NCBI GenBank assembly: GCA_030015575.1
Contig: JASDDO010000024.1
Span: forward strand, 45,098,114-45,162,113
Direction: 5' to 3'
DNA length: 64,000 bases
Source: Agapanthus africanus
Taxonomy: Eukaryota > Streptophyta > Magnoliopsida > Asparagales > Amaryllidaceae
The translations under genes and the position numbers were made by a program. The notes under the pieces were generated by a model. That model was not told the DNA's origin. It saw only the letters and a list, made by a program, of their open reading frames with translations, and searched no databases. Positions 22,028 to 32,930 of the stretch are shown here, in pieces (positions within the stretch are counted from its first letter, which is position 1; every line of letters begins with the position of its first letter).

Positions 22028-24990
22028 ATGAAAGTTGATGGTAGTGAAGAGCCGGCGGTTGTTCGCGATTTTATGGACGTATTTGAAGATATATCGGGTT
22101 TACCGCCAAAGCGAGATGTGGAGTTCGCGATTGACCTTATTCCTAGTGCAGCGCCAGTATCTAAAGCGTATTATCCAATGGCACCAGTAGAATTGGAAGA
22201 AGTTAAGAAACAAGTTGCTGAATTGCTTGAGAAGGGTTGGATCCGAAGCAGTAACTCGCCTTGGGAGCTCCAGTTCTTCTAGTAAAGAAGAAGGATGGCA
22301 CCAGAAGGATGTGCATCGATTATCGAGAATTAATCCGGGTAACTATCAAGAACAATGTACCCGATCCCTCGCATTGGAGGACTTTTTGAGCAGCTTAGTG
22401 GCGCGAGGGTATCCTCGAAACTGGATTTGCGATCCGGATATCATCAGGTCCGAGTGAAAGCAGAAGATATTTGCAAGACGGCGTTTCGAACTCGGTATGA
22501 ACATTACGAGTACTTAGTGATGCCCTTCGGAGTAACGAATGCGCCGGCAATATTCATGGACTTGATGAACCGCATCTTCTCACCGTTCTTGGACCAGTTT
22601 ATTGTGGTGTTCATTGACGATATTCTGGTCTACTCGAAGAGTTTTGAGGAGCATGCTGAGCATTTGAAGATCGCACTGCAGACATTGAGACAGGAGAAAC
22701 TGTATGCGAAGATGAGTAAGTGCGAATTTTGGCTGGAAGAAGTGAAGTTTTTGGGGCATGTTGTGTCGGGCGATGGAATCGCCGTCGATCCCGAAAAAAA
22801 TTGCAGCAGTTCGTGATTGGCCGATTCCAAAGGATGTTGCGGAGATAAGAAGCTTTCTTGGACTCGCCGGGTATTACAGAAGATTTTTGGAGAACTTTGC
22901 TCATCTGGCGGAGCCGTTAACCAAGCTTACGCGCAAGGAGGCACCTTTTGTACGGATGGATAAGTGTGCGTCGGTTTTTGAAGTGTTGAAGCAAAGATTG
23001 ATAACCGCTCTTGTCTTAACCGTGCCAGATAGTTCCGGAGGATTGGTGATTCACAGCAACGCATCTGGGAAAGAATTGGGATGTGTTTTGATGCAGCATG
23101 GAAGGGTTATAGCCTACGCATCGAGATAGTTGAAGACCCATGTGAAGAATTACCCAACTCATGACTTGGAGTTTGCGGATGAGATTTTCGCTTGAAGTTT
23201 TGGAGACACTACTTATTGGGCGAAAAAGGGTCGAAATATTCACCGATCACAAAAGCCTAAAGTACGTGTCCGCTCAGAAGAAGCTAATTGTGAGACAGCA
23301 AAGATGGTTGAAGCTGATGGCTGACTACGACCTTGATCTTGAGTACCACCAGGGGAAGTTAAGGTTGTGCCGGAAGCGCTTAGTCGGTTGCCAGAAATCC
23401 TGATGTTGACTGCATCAAAGGAGACTTATTGAAGACTTTTGGAGATTCGAATTGGAGATCGTGCTACCGCGTTCTTTGGGATAGATGATGCAACTGCAAG
23501 TACAGTCATCGTCGATCGAGAATATTGAAGCGGTGAAATTGCAGGACCCAAGATTGCAGAAGTTTGGAGAACAGGTTGAAGTCGGACTACGAACAGATTT
23601 ATTGATCCACGAAGATGGTTCGTTGAGGTATGCTAGCCGTTTGTGTGTGCCGAAGGGAGATGTTCGTGAAGAGCTTATGAAGGAGGCACACAGTTCAGCT
23701 TATTCCGTACACCCAGGAAGCACGAAGATGTACCGAGACTTACGACAGTGTTCCTGGTGGGAAGGTTTGAAATGGGAGATTGCTCGCTTTGTAGCAAAGT
23801 GCTTGGTATGTCAGCAAGTTAAGGCTGAACATCGAAAGGTTACTGGTTTATTGCAACCACTTCCGATTCTTCAGTGGAAGTGGGAACATTTAACCATGGA
23901 TTTTCGTGACGGCTTTACCACGGAATCCGAAAGGCAACAGTGTAGTTGGGTGATCGCTGACGGTTTGACCAAGGCAACTCATTCATCCCTTTCGGGTTGG
24001 TCAATCAACAGATGTTTTGGCAGAACGGTACGAGCGGGGGGATTGTAGGATTGCGTGGAATGTCGGTGAGTATCGTGTCCGATCGTGACACTCGTTTCTT
24101 ACCACACTTTTGGAGGAGCTTACAAGTTTGGGGACTCGATTGAATTTTAGCACAGCTTATCACCCTTTAACAGATGGCCAGTCGGAGAGAATGATCCGAA
24201 CTCTTGAAGACATGTTGAGAGCTTGCATGTTAGACTTCAAGAGTTCATGGGAGGATCAGCTACACTTGGTGGAGTTTCGTACGACAACAGTTTCCAGGCG
24301 ACTTTTCAGATGGCTCCATCGAGGCTTTATATGGTTGCAAGTGTCGTTCACCGTTTGTTGGGACGATATTGGTGCATAAAGATTATTGGGATCAGATTTG
24401 ATTATGCAGACAGTTGAGAAGGTTAATACTATTTGGAATCATATGAAAGCAGCACAAGACCGACCGAAGGAGTTGGGCAGATACGTCGAGAAGACCTCTA
24501 GAGTTCGCCGTGGGTGTTTTAGTGTTCTTGAAAATATCACTGACTAGAGGGGTGATTCGTTTCGGAAGTCGAGAAAAGCTTAGTCCTCGATTCGTTGGAT
24601 CTTTTGAGATTTTGAGCGTGATGGAGAAGTGGCTTATCATTTGGCATTACCGAAATCCCTAGCGAATTGTCATGACATGTTTCTCGTACCTCAACTCCGT
24701 AAGTATGCTCGAGATGAAATACATGCGTTGGATCATTCGAAACTGACTATACGAGAAGTTTTAACCTTTGAGGAGCGACCGATGTCAATTGTGGATCGAA
24801 GAGAAAAGGTTTTATGAACAAAGTTATCCCTCTTGTACTTGTTTCTTGGAATAATCGCTCGCAAGGAGAATCAAATTGGGAACGAGATGATGAAATCCGG
24901 CAGAAGTTTCCACATCTATTCTTGAAATTTCTTGTTTGTTTATCCTATCCTGTTCTTGGAATTTCGAGGACGAAATTCTTTTGTAGTTGG
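22028..24990 (+). pseudogene. Chromovirus B pol remnant: RT, RNaseH, integrase, chromodomain
   Basis: Pieces in several frames. 22028-22282: RT entry ([15 protein letters not shown]). 22355-22816: RT core with [11 protein letters not shown] and catalytic FIDDILVYS. 22790-23400: RNaseH (SFLGLAGYYRRF, HSNASGKELG, TDHKSLKY) with stops. 23485-24048: integrase zinc finger (HPGSTKMYRDL, CLVCQQVKAEH) and first catalytic Asp (LTMDF). 24060-24380: integrase core (LNFSTAYHPLTDGQSERMIRTLE). 24629-24990: integrase tail and a chromodomain-like end (ERPMSIVDRREKVL, SNWERDDEI). Frameshifts fall near 22265, 22790, 23130-23160 and 24010. The domain order is that of the Tekay/Del chromoviruses. Confidence 0.85.
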
Positions 24991-25889
24991 GTATAATGTA
25001 ACACTCGAGTTCATTTATACCAATTCCAGTTTCTGTATTTACTTACCTGTGGTATTTTCTTGATTTAACGGGTTTTGGGTGCGAATGGTAATTTTTACAT
25101 TTTACATTGTATTCGACCCGACCCGCTTGCTTGAACTTGTTTGGTTCATACTAATGAATCACCCTGACTTGTGGGGTAAACTTGTGTATTTTCAACTTTA
25201 TCGCATACTGGCATTTTACCCGGCATGGCATCTTTTACCATATAACATTTTAAGTCACGTAAAATATTTTAAAATTGCATTTCATAGCCTGCATGATACC
25301 CCTAACCCCGTGGTAGCATCCACGCATCTTGTTCTCGTCCCGTTCAGTGAAACAGACGTGTTTGGATGGCTACGCGCACGTACGTGCATCCGTTCTTGGG
25401 GGTATGCATTTTCTTTAACTGGGCTTTCATTTTGAAATTTGGAAGTCACATATATTTTTAATATTTTAAATCTGAATTTTTAGACCCGATCCGGGCGTAT
25501 TTTGGAGTAAATTTGTATTTGCCAAAATCTCAAACGGACTAATATTATAATATCATATTATATTCCTTATTCATTCAAAATTTCTCTAACTAATTAAATA
25601 TTTTCCTAACTAAAATTCATCAACAGCAAATTCTCACGTCTCTCTATCTCTCTACTCTCTCTGTCTCTCTCTCTCTGAAAATATATTTTTATATTTTCTA
25701 AATCTAAAATTTTAAACCGATCTCTCTTTTTCTCTCTCAATCGAAATCCAAAACCCTAACCTTTTCGTTAATCCAATCCCCATGGATTCTCTAAATAAAT
25801 CGCAGCCCATTGTCTCTGTCCCATAAAACCCTAAAAGCCCTAGCCGATCTCTTCTCTATTCTAGGGTTTTTCTCTTCCATCGATAACGA

Positions 25890-26555
25890 ATGGGGAAGCA
25901 AAAGGGGGAGAGGAGCAAGAACCGACCTTCAAGCTGCAGCTTGGCAGCCTCGCTGTTGCCCTCGGGAGCTTCAGCCGTCGGATTCGGAGGGTTCCTCGGA
26001 AGTTCTCGGATTGAATCCCCTTCATCATCTGAAGAATCCACATCCTTTTCGGATATGGACGGTGAAGTTGCACAACACTTGAAGAGGCTTGGGAGGAAGG
26101 ATCCCACAACAAAGCTGAAGGCTTTGTCCTCACTGTGCTTACTGTTCAAGGAGAAGTCTAGAGAGGAAATCGTGCAAATTGTTCCACAGTGGGCATTTGA
26201 GTATAAAAGGCTCTTGCTTGATTATAATAGAGAGGTCCGTCGGGCTACTCATGATGCGAGATTACTGTTAGGAAAGGCTTAGTTCCACATTTGAAGTCTT
26301 GATGGGACCCTGGTGGTTTGCACAGTTGGATCCGATTCTTGAGGTTTCTCAAGCTGCCAAGAAATTCTCTAGAGGCTGCATTTCCTGCATCTGAAAGAAG
26401 ATTGGATGCTTTGATGCTATGTGTAAATGAGATATTCTTGTACCTGGACGATAATTTAAAGCTTACGCCACAAGCTATGTCTGATAAGCCACACATATGG
26501 ATGAGTTGGAAGATATGCACCAGCGGGAGCTTACATATTTGCAACAATTAGAGGC
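25890..26555 (+). pseudogene. LTN1: Captured 5' part of listerin (LTN1) inside the 3' LTR
   Basis: Second LTR copy of the listerin segment. The 130-residue frame 25890-26282 is identical in protein sequence to the 5' LTR copy; I see a single synonymous base change (GAAATC versus GAAATT). Frameshifts downstream are also shared, so they predate the last transposition. Leader bases differ at a few sites (AATCGAAATCC, AACCTTTTCG). Confidence 0.85.
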
Positions 26556-27614
26556 GTTGTTCCCTTCCCTGAAAAGCGTATCGGAGATAAGGATTGTCAG
26601 TCAGATAAGTACTGGATATCTTCCTAGTCTCATTCTCCACACATTCTTATCAGCCGTGCCGCTGCCGACGATCCGAGTAACCTTGTGGACGTTCCTAACC
26701 AGCATGGTCACTCTCCTACATTGCCTGGTCCTGTTTCGTACACGCGAGCGTACATAGCGACTTTTACCGACGTCCGACGTGCTGTACGCTTTCCGTTCTG
26801 GGGATCCCCGGGGCAAGTACCCCTTGCTACATGCTATACTATATTTACATATATATTATGACACCATAAACCTGTAAATTTAACTTGGTACGATCATTTC
26901 TCATTTTCATCTACAATATTGTTATATGTCATTTTATCTTTAAACTTGGAACTTACAGTTTGCAATGGAACCTAATAACCACATTCACAAGTTTAATCAC
27001 ATTTTAATATTGACATAGCTCATGGCATCTATCTCTGTAGTTTGTTCCATTCGAACACTCGTATGCATTTTAACCTGTAATAGCTGTACTGAACCGTTAT
27101 ATAAATCATTGCACCTCTAAAAGTTCTTAAACTTGTTAACATGACTAAACGGCTATCATTGTCTTACTGCACTCTTGTAATCATCTCTGTGACACAATTG
27201 ATAACTGTATTGCAAATCGAATGAATCTGCCTATTGCTTAATTCGTTACTTATATCATGTTATTGATGACCATGCTTGATTATATAACTGATTGTGAGCA
27301 CACCCATGATATTGTTTACCTCTTGACCTGACTTGCTACATACATAGTGCTTGACCCAACATGGTACCGTATACTGTTGACTTGACCTGATGTACCATGA
27401 CCTGATCCGTTACCTGATCTTGTGTCTAATGCCAACAAACCTGACTTGTAGTCCTCATGGACCGTTCCTGTTGTCTATCCAGACAAACCTGTTTACCTGA
27501 TCCTGTGTTGGCATTAGTTTCTTGATTACTGAATACCTGACTCGACATACATAGCTTGGGGGTATGGGAAAATCAAAAGTGTAAACTAAAGTGTAACTTA
27601 AAAGGGTATTACTT

Positions 27615-27815
27615 GATCCGTGGTCCCGGGGGGTAACGGGACAGAGTCATTCATGACTCTTACATATTCCTGATCCGTGGTCCCGGGGGGTAACGGGACA
27701 GAGCCGTTCGTGACTCTTACATATTCCTGATCCTTGGTCCCGGGGGGTAACGGGACATAATCACTCTTGGTTCACATATTCCTGATCCGTGGTCCCGGGG
27801 GGTAACGGGACATAT
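27615..27815 (+). repeat. 57-bp tandem array in 3' LTR of B
   Basis: Counterpart of the array at 20090-20295, four units, with two base changes in the third unit. Confidence 0.92.
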
Positions 27816-28374
27816 CCTTTGAGTTACATGGAGGATTACTCAATTGATTTCAAAGACTTTAGAATAGAAAACTTGATAGAACAGTTTAGTTACCCACTGC
27901 ACACTACCCTGCACTGCTTGTTTCACATTATTGTTTTATTCATGGTTATTTTATATTGCCTGTTGCACTGTTCATATTATATTACTTGATGACATGACGC
28001 GCTGACGTCTGGGTTTTGCATGGCCCAGATCCTGTACCACTGTCGCAGTCCGAGCAGGAGTACTCCAGCCGGTAGGCTGAGTTGTGAGTTCTGTATTGGT
28101 TAGTTTTATTTCCTGCATTTATTTTCTGATGTGAGCCCGCATTATGGGACATACCTTTCAGATATTGTATTGGATCTTTTGCTTCCGCATTTATTTATCA
28201 TTGACTCTTGTTATTCTGGATTATGGACATGTTTTTAGATAGTTTTATCTTGTTCTTGATATCTCTACAGCCGTAATGTGACTGTGGGTGAATACTTCCT
28301 ACCCACAGGTAGCATGGTTGGCTATGTCACGTGCCCAATCTTGCGTACTCTGGGAAGCGGGGCGTGACACCTGC

Positions 28375-31300
28375 CATCAAAGCTTCGTATTCAGCCTCGT
28401 TGTTTGTCCTCGGCTCCGTTAGGGAGAAAGCAAAGCGCATTATCCCTCTTTGTGGAGTTACAAAGATAAGTCCTACCCCCGATTTGATTATAGGGGTATT
28501 TCGTTTGCGCTTCTTCATGGAAGATGCTCCATCGAAATAAAGCTCCCATCGGGTATCACCACCGTCGATCGCATCAAACGCATGTTCATCTGGAAGATCG
28601 CAATTCAAAGGAGAATCGGCGGGTATCGGATGCTCAGCGAGGAAGTCGGCGATGGCCTGGCCTTTCACTGCCTTGAGAGGTTGATACGTTATCGAGAACT
28701 CCATCAAGAGCATGGCCCATTTAGCGAGTCGACCTGTCAGTATGGCCTTCGACATTAAATATTTGAGGGGGTCCACCTTTGATATAAGACGAACCTCATG
28801 CGCCAATGCGTAGTGCCGGAGTTTTGTTATCGCAAAGATTAACGCCAGGCAATGTTTTTCGATAGGGGAGTAATTGCTTTCTGTCCCCAGAAGAACTCGA
28901 CTCAAATAGTAGAGCGCTCTTTCTTTCCCTTGGTCATTCTCTTGCGCCCATAATGCGCCTAAGGAACCTTCCAGGGCGGTTGTATAAAGAATGAGAGGCT
29001 TTCCCTTGACCGGAGCAGCCAACACTGGCGGATTCTGCAGATACTGCTTAATTTCGTCCAGCGCGTCTTGGCACTTGTGATCCCAGACAAAAGGGGTTCC
29101 TTTCTTCATCAGGTGGCTGTAAGGACGACACTTGCCTGAAAGATTGGCTATAAATCGCCGGATGTACGCGAGCTTCCCTTGGAGAGACCGCAATTGCTTG
29201 AGAGTTCTTAGCGGAGGCATTTCCATGATCGCCTTGATCTTTGACGGATCTATTTCGATGCCCCGGTGTCGGATGATGAACCCTAGGAATTTTCCTGATG
29301 AAACTTTGAAGGCGCACTTGAGGGGGTTCATCTTCAAGTTATACTGTCGAAGGCGTTGAAATACGGTCTTTAGATGTTCTAAATGCTCTTCGTATGATTT
29401 TCTCTTAACCACGAGGTCGTCGATATAGCATTCGACGATTTCATGTATAAGATCATCGAAGATCTTCGTCATGGCCCTTTGATAGGTGGCACCGGCGTTC
29501 TTTAGACCGAAGGGCATCACCTTGTAGCAGAATATTCCCAAAGGGGTCCGAAAAGCGGTATGCTTCTGGTCTTCGGGATGCATCTTTATCTGATTGTATC
29601 CTGACGAGCTGTCCATGAAGGAGAAAATCTCGTGAGTGGACGTATTATCTATCACCAGCTCGGTGACTGGCACTGGGAAATCGTCCTTCGGGCAAGCTTT
29701 GTTGAGATCCCGGAAGTCCACGCATATGCGCACTGTCCCATTTTTCTTCATTACTGGGACGATGTTGGCGATCCAGTCAGGATATTGAACTTCTTTGATA
29801 AACCCAGAATCGACCAGCTTCTTGACTTCGGTGTTGATGCTCATCTCAAGCTCGAGCCGCATTCTTCTCGGCGCCTGCTTGACTGGCTTGATATCCGGGG
29901 ATATTGCTAATTTATGCACAGCAATCTCTGGATCTAATCCTGGCATCTCGGAATAGTTCCATGCGAAGCAATCTCTATGCTTCATAAGCACGTCTTTTAA
30001 CGCAGCCATCCTTTCTTCAGAGAGCAACTCGCTAACGAATGTCGGTCGTGGGTCATCTGCCGACCCCAACTCAATCTTCTTGAGGTTATCTGCAGTAGTA
30101 TGTATGCCATCTTCCAGCTCTTTCGGTGCTGGTGGAAATTCTGAGATTACTTCGTCATTGCTGTTTTCGAAGCACCAGGGAAGGTCGTTCATGTTCTCGG
30201 GCTCTTCTTTTGATACCGTTATCATATGACAGGTACGAGCTCGCTTCCAAGACTGACGTGGATCTGGTTCTGCTCTTGCGGCTTTGGGTTCGTGCTTTTG
30301 TGGCGGCGTTACCCTCCAGCTGCTGGATAAAGCAAACCTGCCTTGCTGGTACTGGTTTTCGACCCAGTTTTTAAAGGTAAAGCAGTCTTCAATAGGGTGT
30401 CTTATGGCTCGGTGATAAGAGCAATAGCCCGGATGAGAAACCTCGTTAGCTTGCTCAGGGTGCTTAAACTCCGGAAGCGTAGTCATCCGATGTTTTAAAG
30501 CGAGATCAAGTATCTTCTTCGTCTTGTCCCGAGGAAAAGAGTACGCTCGACTCATTTTTCTTATGAGGGATAGATCGGAACCGCTCGATTCCCGCTTGCA
30601 TGACCTCTTAGCCCCGCTTTGTTGCTTTTGAGTGCCTTTTCCGTCTCTCGGCTTGTTTCTGCCTCTGCGTCGAGCCTTTTTTACAACAGGTTGACATGGA
30701 GTGGCATTTTCGTCTTTCACGGCCTGTTGGAGGAGGCGTTGCGTTTTGGCTTTCTCGTAGATGGCCATCTCGCGATCATGGTCTTCCCGAGCTTTTTGAC
30801 CCGCTTTCCTGATAAGCTTGTCCATTCGCTCTTCAAACGACGGACTTGGCATTTCGATCGCGGGATCTAGTTTTGATGAGGGGTCGGCATTGTTTGACAG
30901 GGCGTCTTCTTCTTCATCGAAGTTATATTTGACGTGGCTACCGTGGACTCGTTCCCGTTTCCCGGACCTCACGTATCCAAGCCCGAGCGTTTCCATTCTC
31001 CCGTTGGGCAGTTTGCGCTGAGTCCCAGGGACATCCCAAATCCTGTTGTAGAATCGAGCTTGTCGAATAGTCTGTTTTAAGGGTATCCCTTGGCGCCTCA
31101 ATAGCCTTTTTAGTCCGTTCGTGTAATATCTGGGCAAACGGATGGGTTGGAGCCTGTCGAGTGTAGAATCCGCGCCATGCCAGATTTCTTTCTCCACTCT
31201 TGTTTCTGCGGATCGATAAAATAGGATCGCCTTTTCGTCTTTTCGTTTGGGAGGGACATAAAATGTCTGCAGCTCTTGCATGCTATGAGCTTCAAGCGCA

Positions 31301-31599
31301 TCTAAGTCTTTGTAGTGTTCCCGCGGCACCATGGTGACTTGCAAACTTTGATCATCGCCAGGGGATGCTTGTATTGACAGCCGACTAGAGAACACAACAT
31401 TAACCTCGTCTTCCGAGTCACTTCCGAAGATCAATGTGGGGGTGGACGGTCCCGGGTTGTTGCGTCGGGACGGCCCAGCGTAAACTATCTCTTCTTCTTC
31501 TTCGGTATCTCCCGAAAACAGGGATAGTGGCGGCGGCTTTGTTCTCCGGTTTGTGACATCTCTCTGTGTCCTCGAAATCTGGCAAAAAGTATTTTGCAT
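28375..31599 (-). pseudogene. Tat A pol, middle part: knuckle module, RT, RNaseH, start of second RNaseH
   Basis: Frame of about 1075 element codons; the final residues before 28370 lie in chromovirus B. In order: an acidic linker, a zinc-knuckle module (CSYHRAIRHPIEDC), RT with D628 (RICVDFRDLN) and catalytic YIDD at 725-728, the connection RHRGIEIDPSKI, RNaseH (ILYTTALEGSLGALW), then the second RNaseH start (WELYFDGASS, NNEAEYEAL). RT and RNaseH copy genomic RNA into DNA in the particle. Compared with copy C the frame was once continuous with protease; a two-base loss near 31517 (FGS to FGR) separates them. The second RNaseH is split by B between its catalytic Glu and the third acidic residue. 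Confidence 0.92.
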
Positions 31600-32761
31600 C
31601 TTCGTACTTGCGGACTTCGTTCATGGAGAACGGGTTCAGTTCTCCCGTCACGGTGTACTCGAGACCATCCTTGAAATACTTCATACACTGATGTTGCGTA
31701 GAAGGGATGATGTTGTACTCATGTAACCAAGGACGACCGAGCAAGACATTGTAGCAGGTTTTGGCGTCAATGACGTGGAACTTAATATCTGTGACAAGTA
31801 GTCCGAAGCGTAATGTTAGTATTACAGATCTGAGAGTCCGTGATGATTGAGAATCGAACCCGGAGATGGTGATTTTGTCACGAGCGAGATGCTGCATGCT
31901 CATGCAGATTTCTTTCAACACCCGAACATTAAGGAGATTGACGGAGGACCCATTATCCACCAGGATCTTGCCTATCCTGATATCGTGGCAGTATCCAGAG
32001 ACATATAGGGGACGGTTGTGATCGCACGTCCCAAGGAGAAGGTCTTCGTCACCGAAAGTGATGTCGGCCGTGTGCACTTCTTCCAGTTCATCCTTCATCT
32101 TTTCTTCGGCGAGGAAGGCTTGGAATTGTTCGGGCTCTTGTAGCGCCTTGATTAATGAATCTCTCGCTTCTTTTGATAATAAGAGGGCATCGAGAATGCT
32201 GAGCTGTGAAGGTAGCTTCCTTAGGTGTGCTATGATGTTGTAGTCCACCTTACCCTTCCTAGGAGGGTCTTTGGCAGTCAACCCTTTCATGACTTGGTCA
32301 TCTAAGGTGATATCCTCAGTGACCTTCTCCTTTCCCTTATCTTTTCTATTCGCGGGTCCGAGATTCTTTTCCGGGAGTGTGCGATTGCGCAGCTGAATGT
32401 TTTCGCAGGCCTCCGGTTCTTCCTCTTTCCCTAAGACGAACTCTTTAAAGAGAGGGATCAGAGCCATTTCTTCATCAGAGTTGCTCCCAAAGGTGAGAAC
32501 TTGTGATCCTCCGGCGTTGACCACGTAACAGTTGCCGGTAGTTCTTTTGTGCCCGTCGGTGGTTCTTCCCTGCTCCCGAAGAGTTCTGCGTTTCATGCGC
32601 TTAAAATGTTGCCGGTGAGCAACATATCCTTGCCACCACATCTTAAAAGCATCACACTCCTCAGTGGGGTGTGAAATCTTCCGATGATATGAGCAGTAAT
32701 TAGGGTGCCCCTCCACCCCATCGAGTGTATTTTCTTCCGAGGGTGGTAGTTTCATTCCCAT
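31418..32761 (-). pseudogene. Tat A protease region with zinc-knuckle module
   Basis: 447-codon frame. It opens with a knuckle (CSYHRKISHPTEEC) and, after a charged linker, carries a retropepsin-type site ILVDNGSSVNLL with catalytic D269, and a flap/C-terminal part (FGLLVTDIKFHVIDAKTCYN, LLGRPWLHEY). It cleaves the polyprotein. A TAA at 32762-32764 replaces a sense codon seen in copy C, and the tail beyond about 31517 is out of frame. Intact ancestors had gag, protease and pol in one frame. Confidence 0.88.
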
Positions 32762-32930
32762 TTACATGGCTTGGGCAAACCTTTTCCTCGTCTTGAATAT
32801 GTTTTTATCCGCGTCGAGTGCCTTTCGATCTAGCAGGAGTACCTCAACTCTTTCGTGTAATCGCCTGCGTTTGTCTCCTTCTGATGCGGCCATCTCACGC
32901 TCCTGGTCGGCTTTTCCTTTCAGACGAATC

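Larger units (their letters stand above)
17471..28369 (+). mobile_element. Chromovirus B (Tekay/Del type), complete ends, defective inside
   Basis: Flanked by CCTGC on both sides (17466-17470, 28370-28374); copy C at 57771-57790 shows the empty site. LTRs are 17471-20844 (3374 bp) and 24997-28369 (3373 bp), beginning TGTAACAC and ending GGGGCGTGACA. I count roughly 30-35 differences by eye, about 1 percent, so insertion is recent. The primer site is for initiator Met tRNA. Gag, RT-RNaseH, integrase and a C-terminal chromodomain-like region are recognisable, but protease and the gag zinc knuckle are missing and pol has many stops. Such an element can only have moved with proteins from a relative. 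Confidence 0.95.
24997..28369 (+). mobile_element. 3' LTR of chromovirus B
   Basis: About 99 percent like 17471-20844 by eye. It starts TGTAACACTC directly after TTCTTTTGTAGTTGGGTAT and two more bases. No strong purine tract precedes it; only AGTTGGG is present. The element end is followed by CCTGC. Confidence 0.95.
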
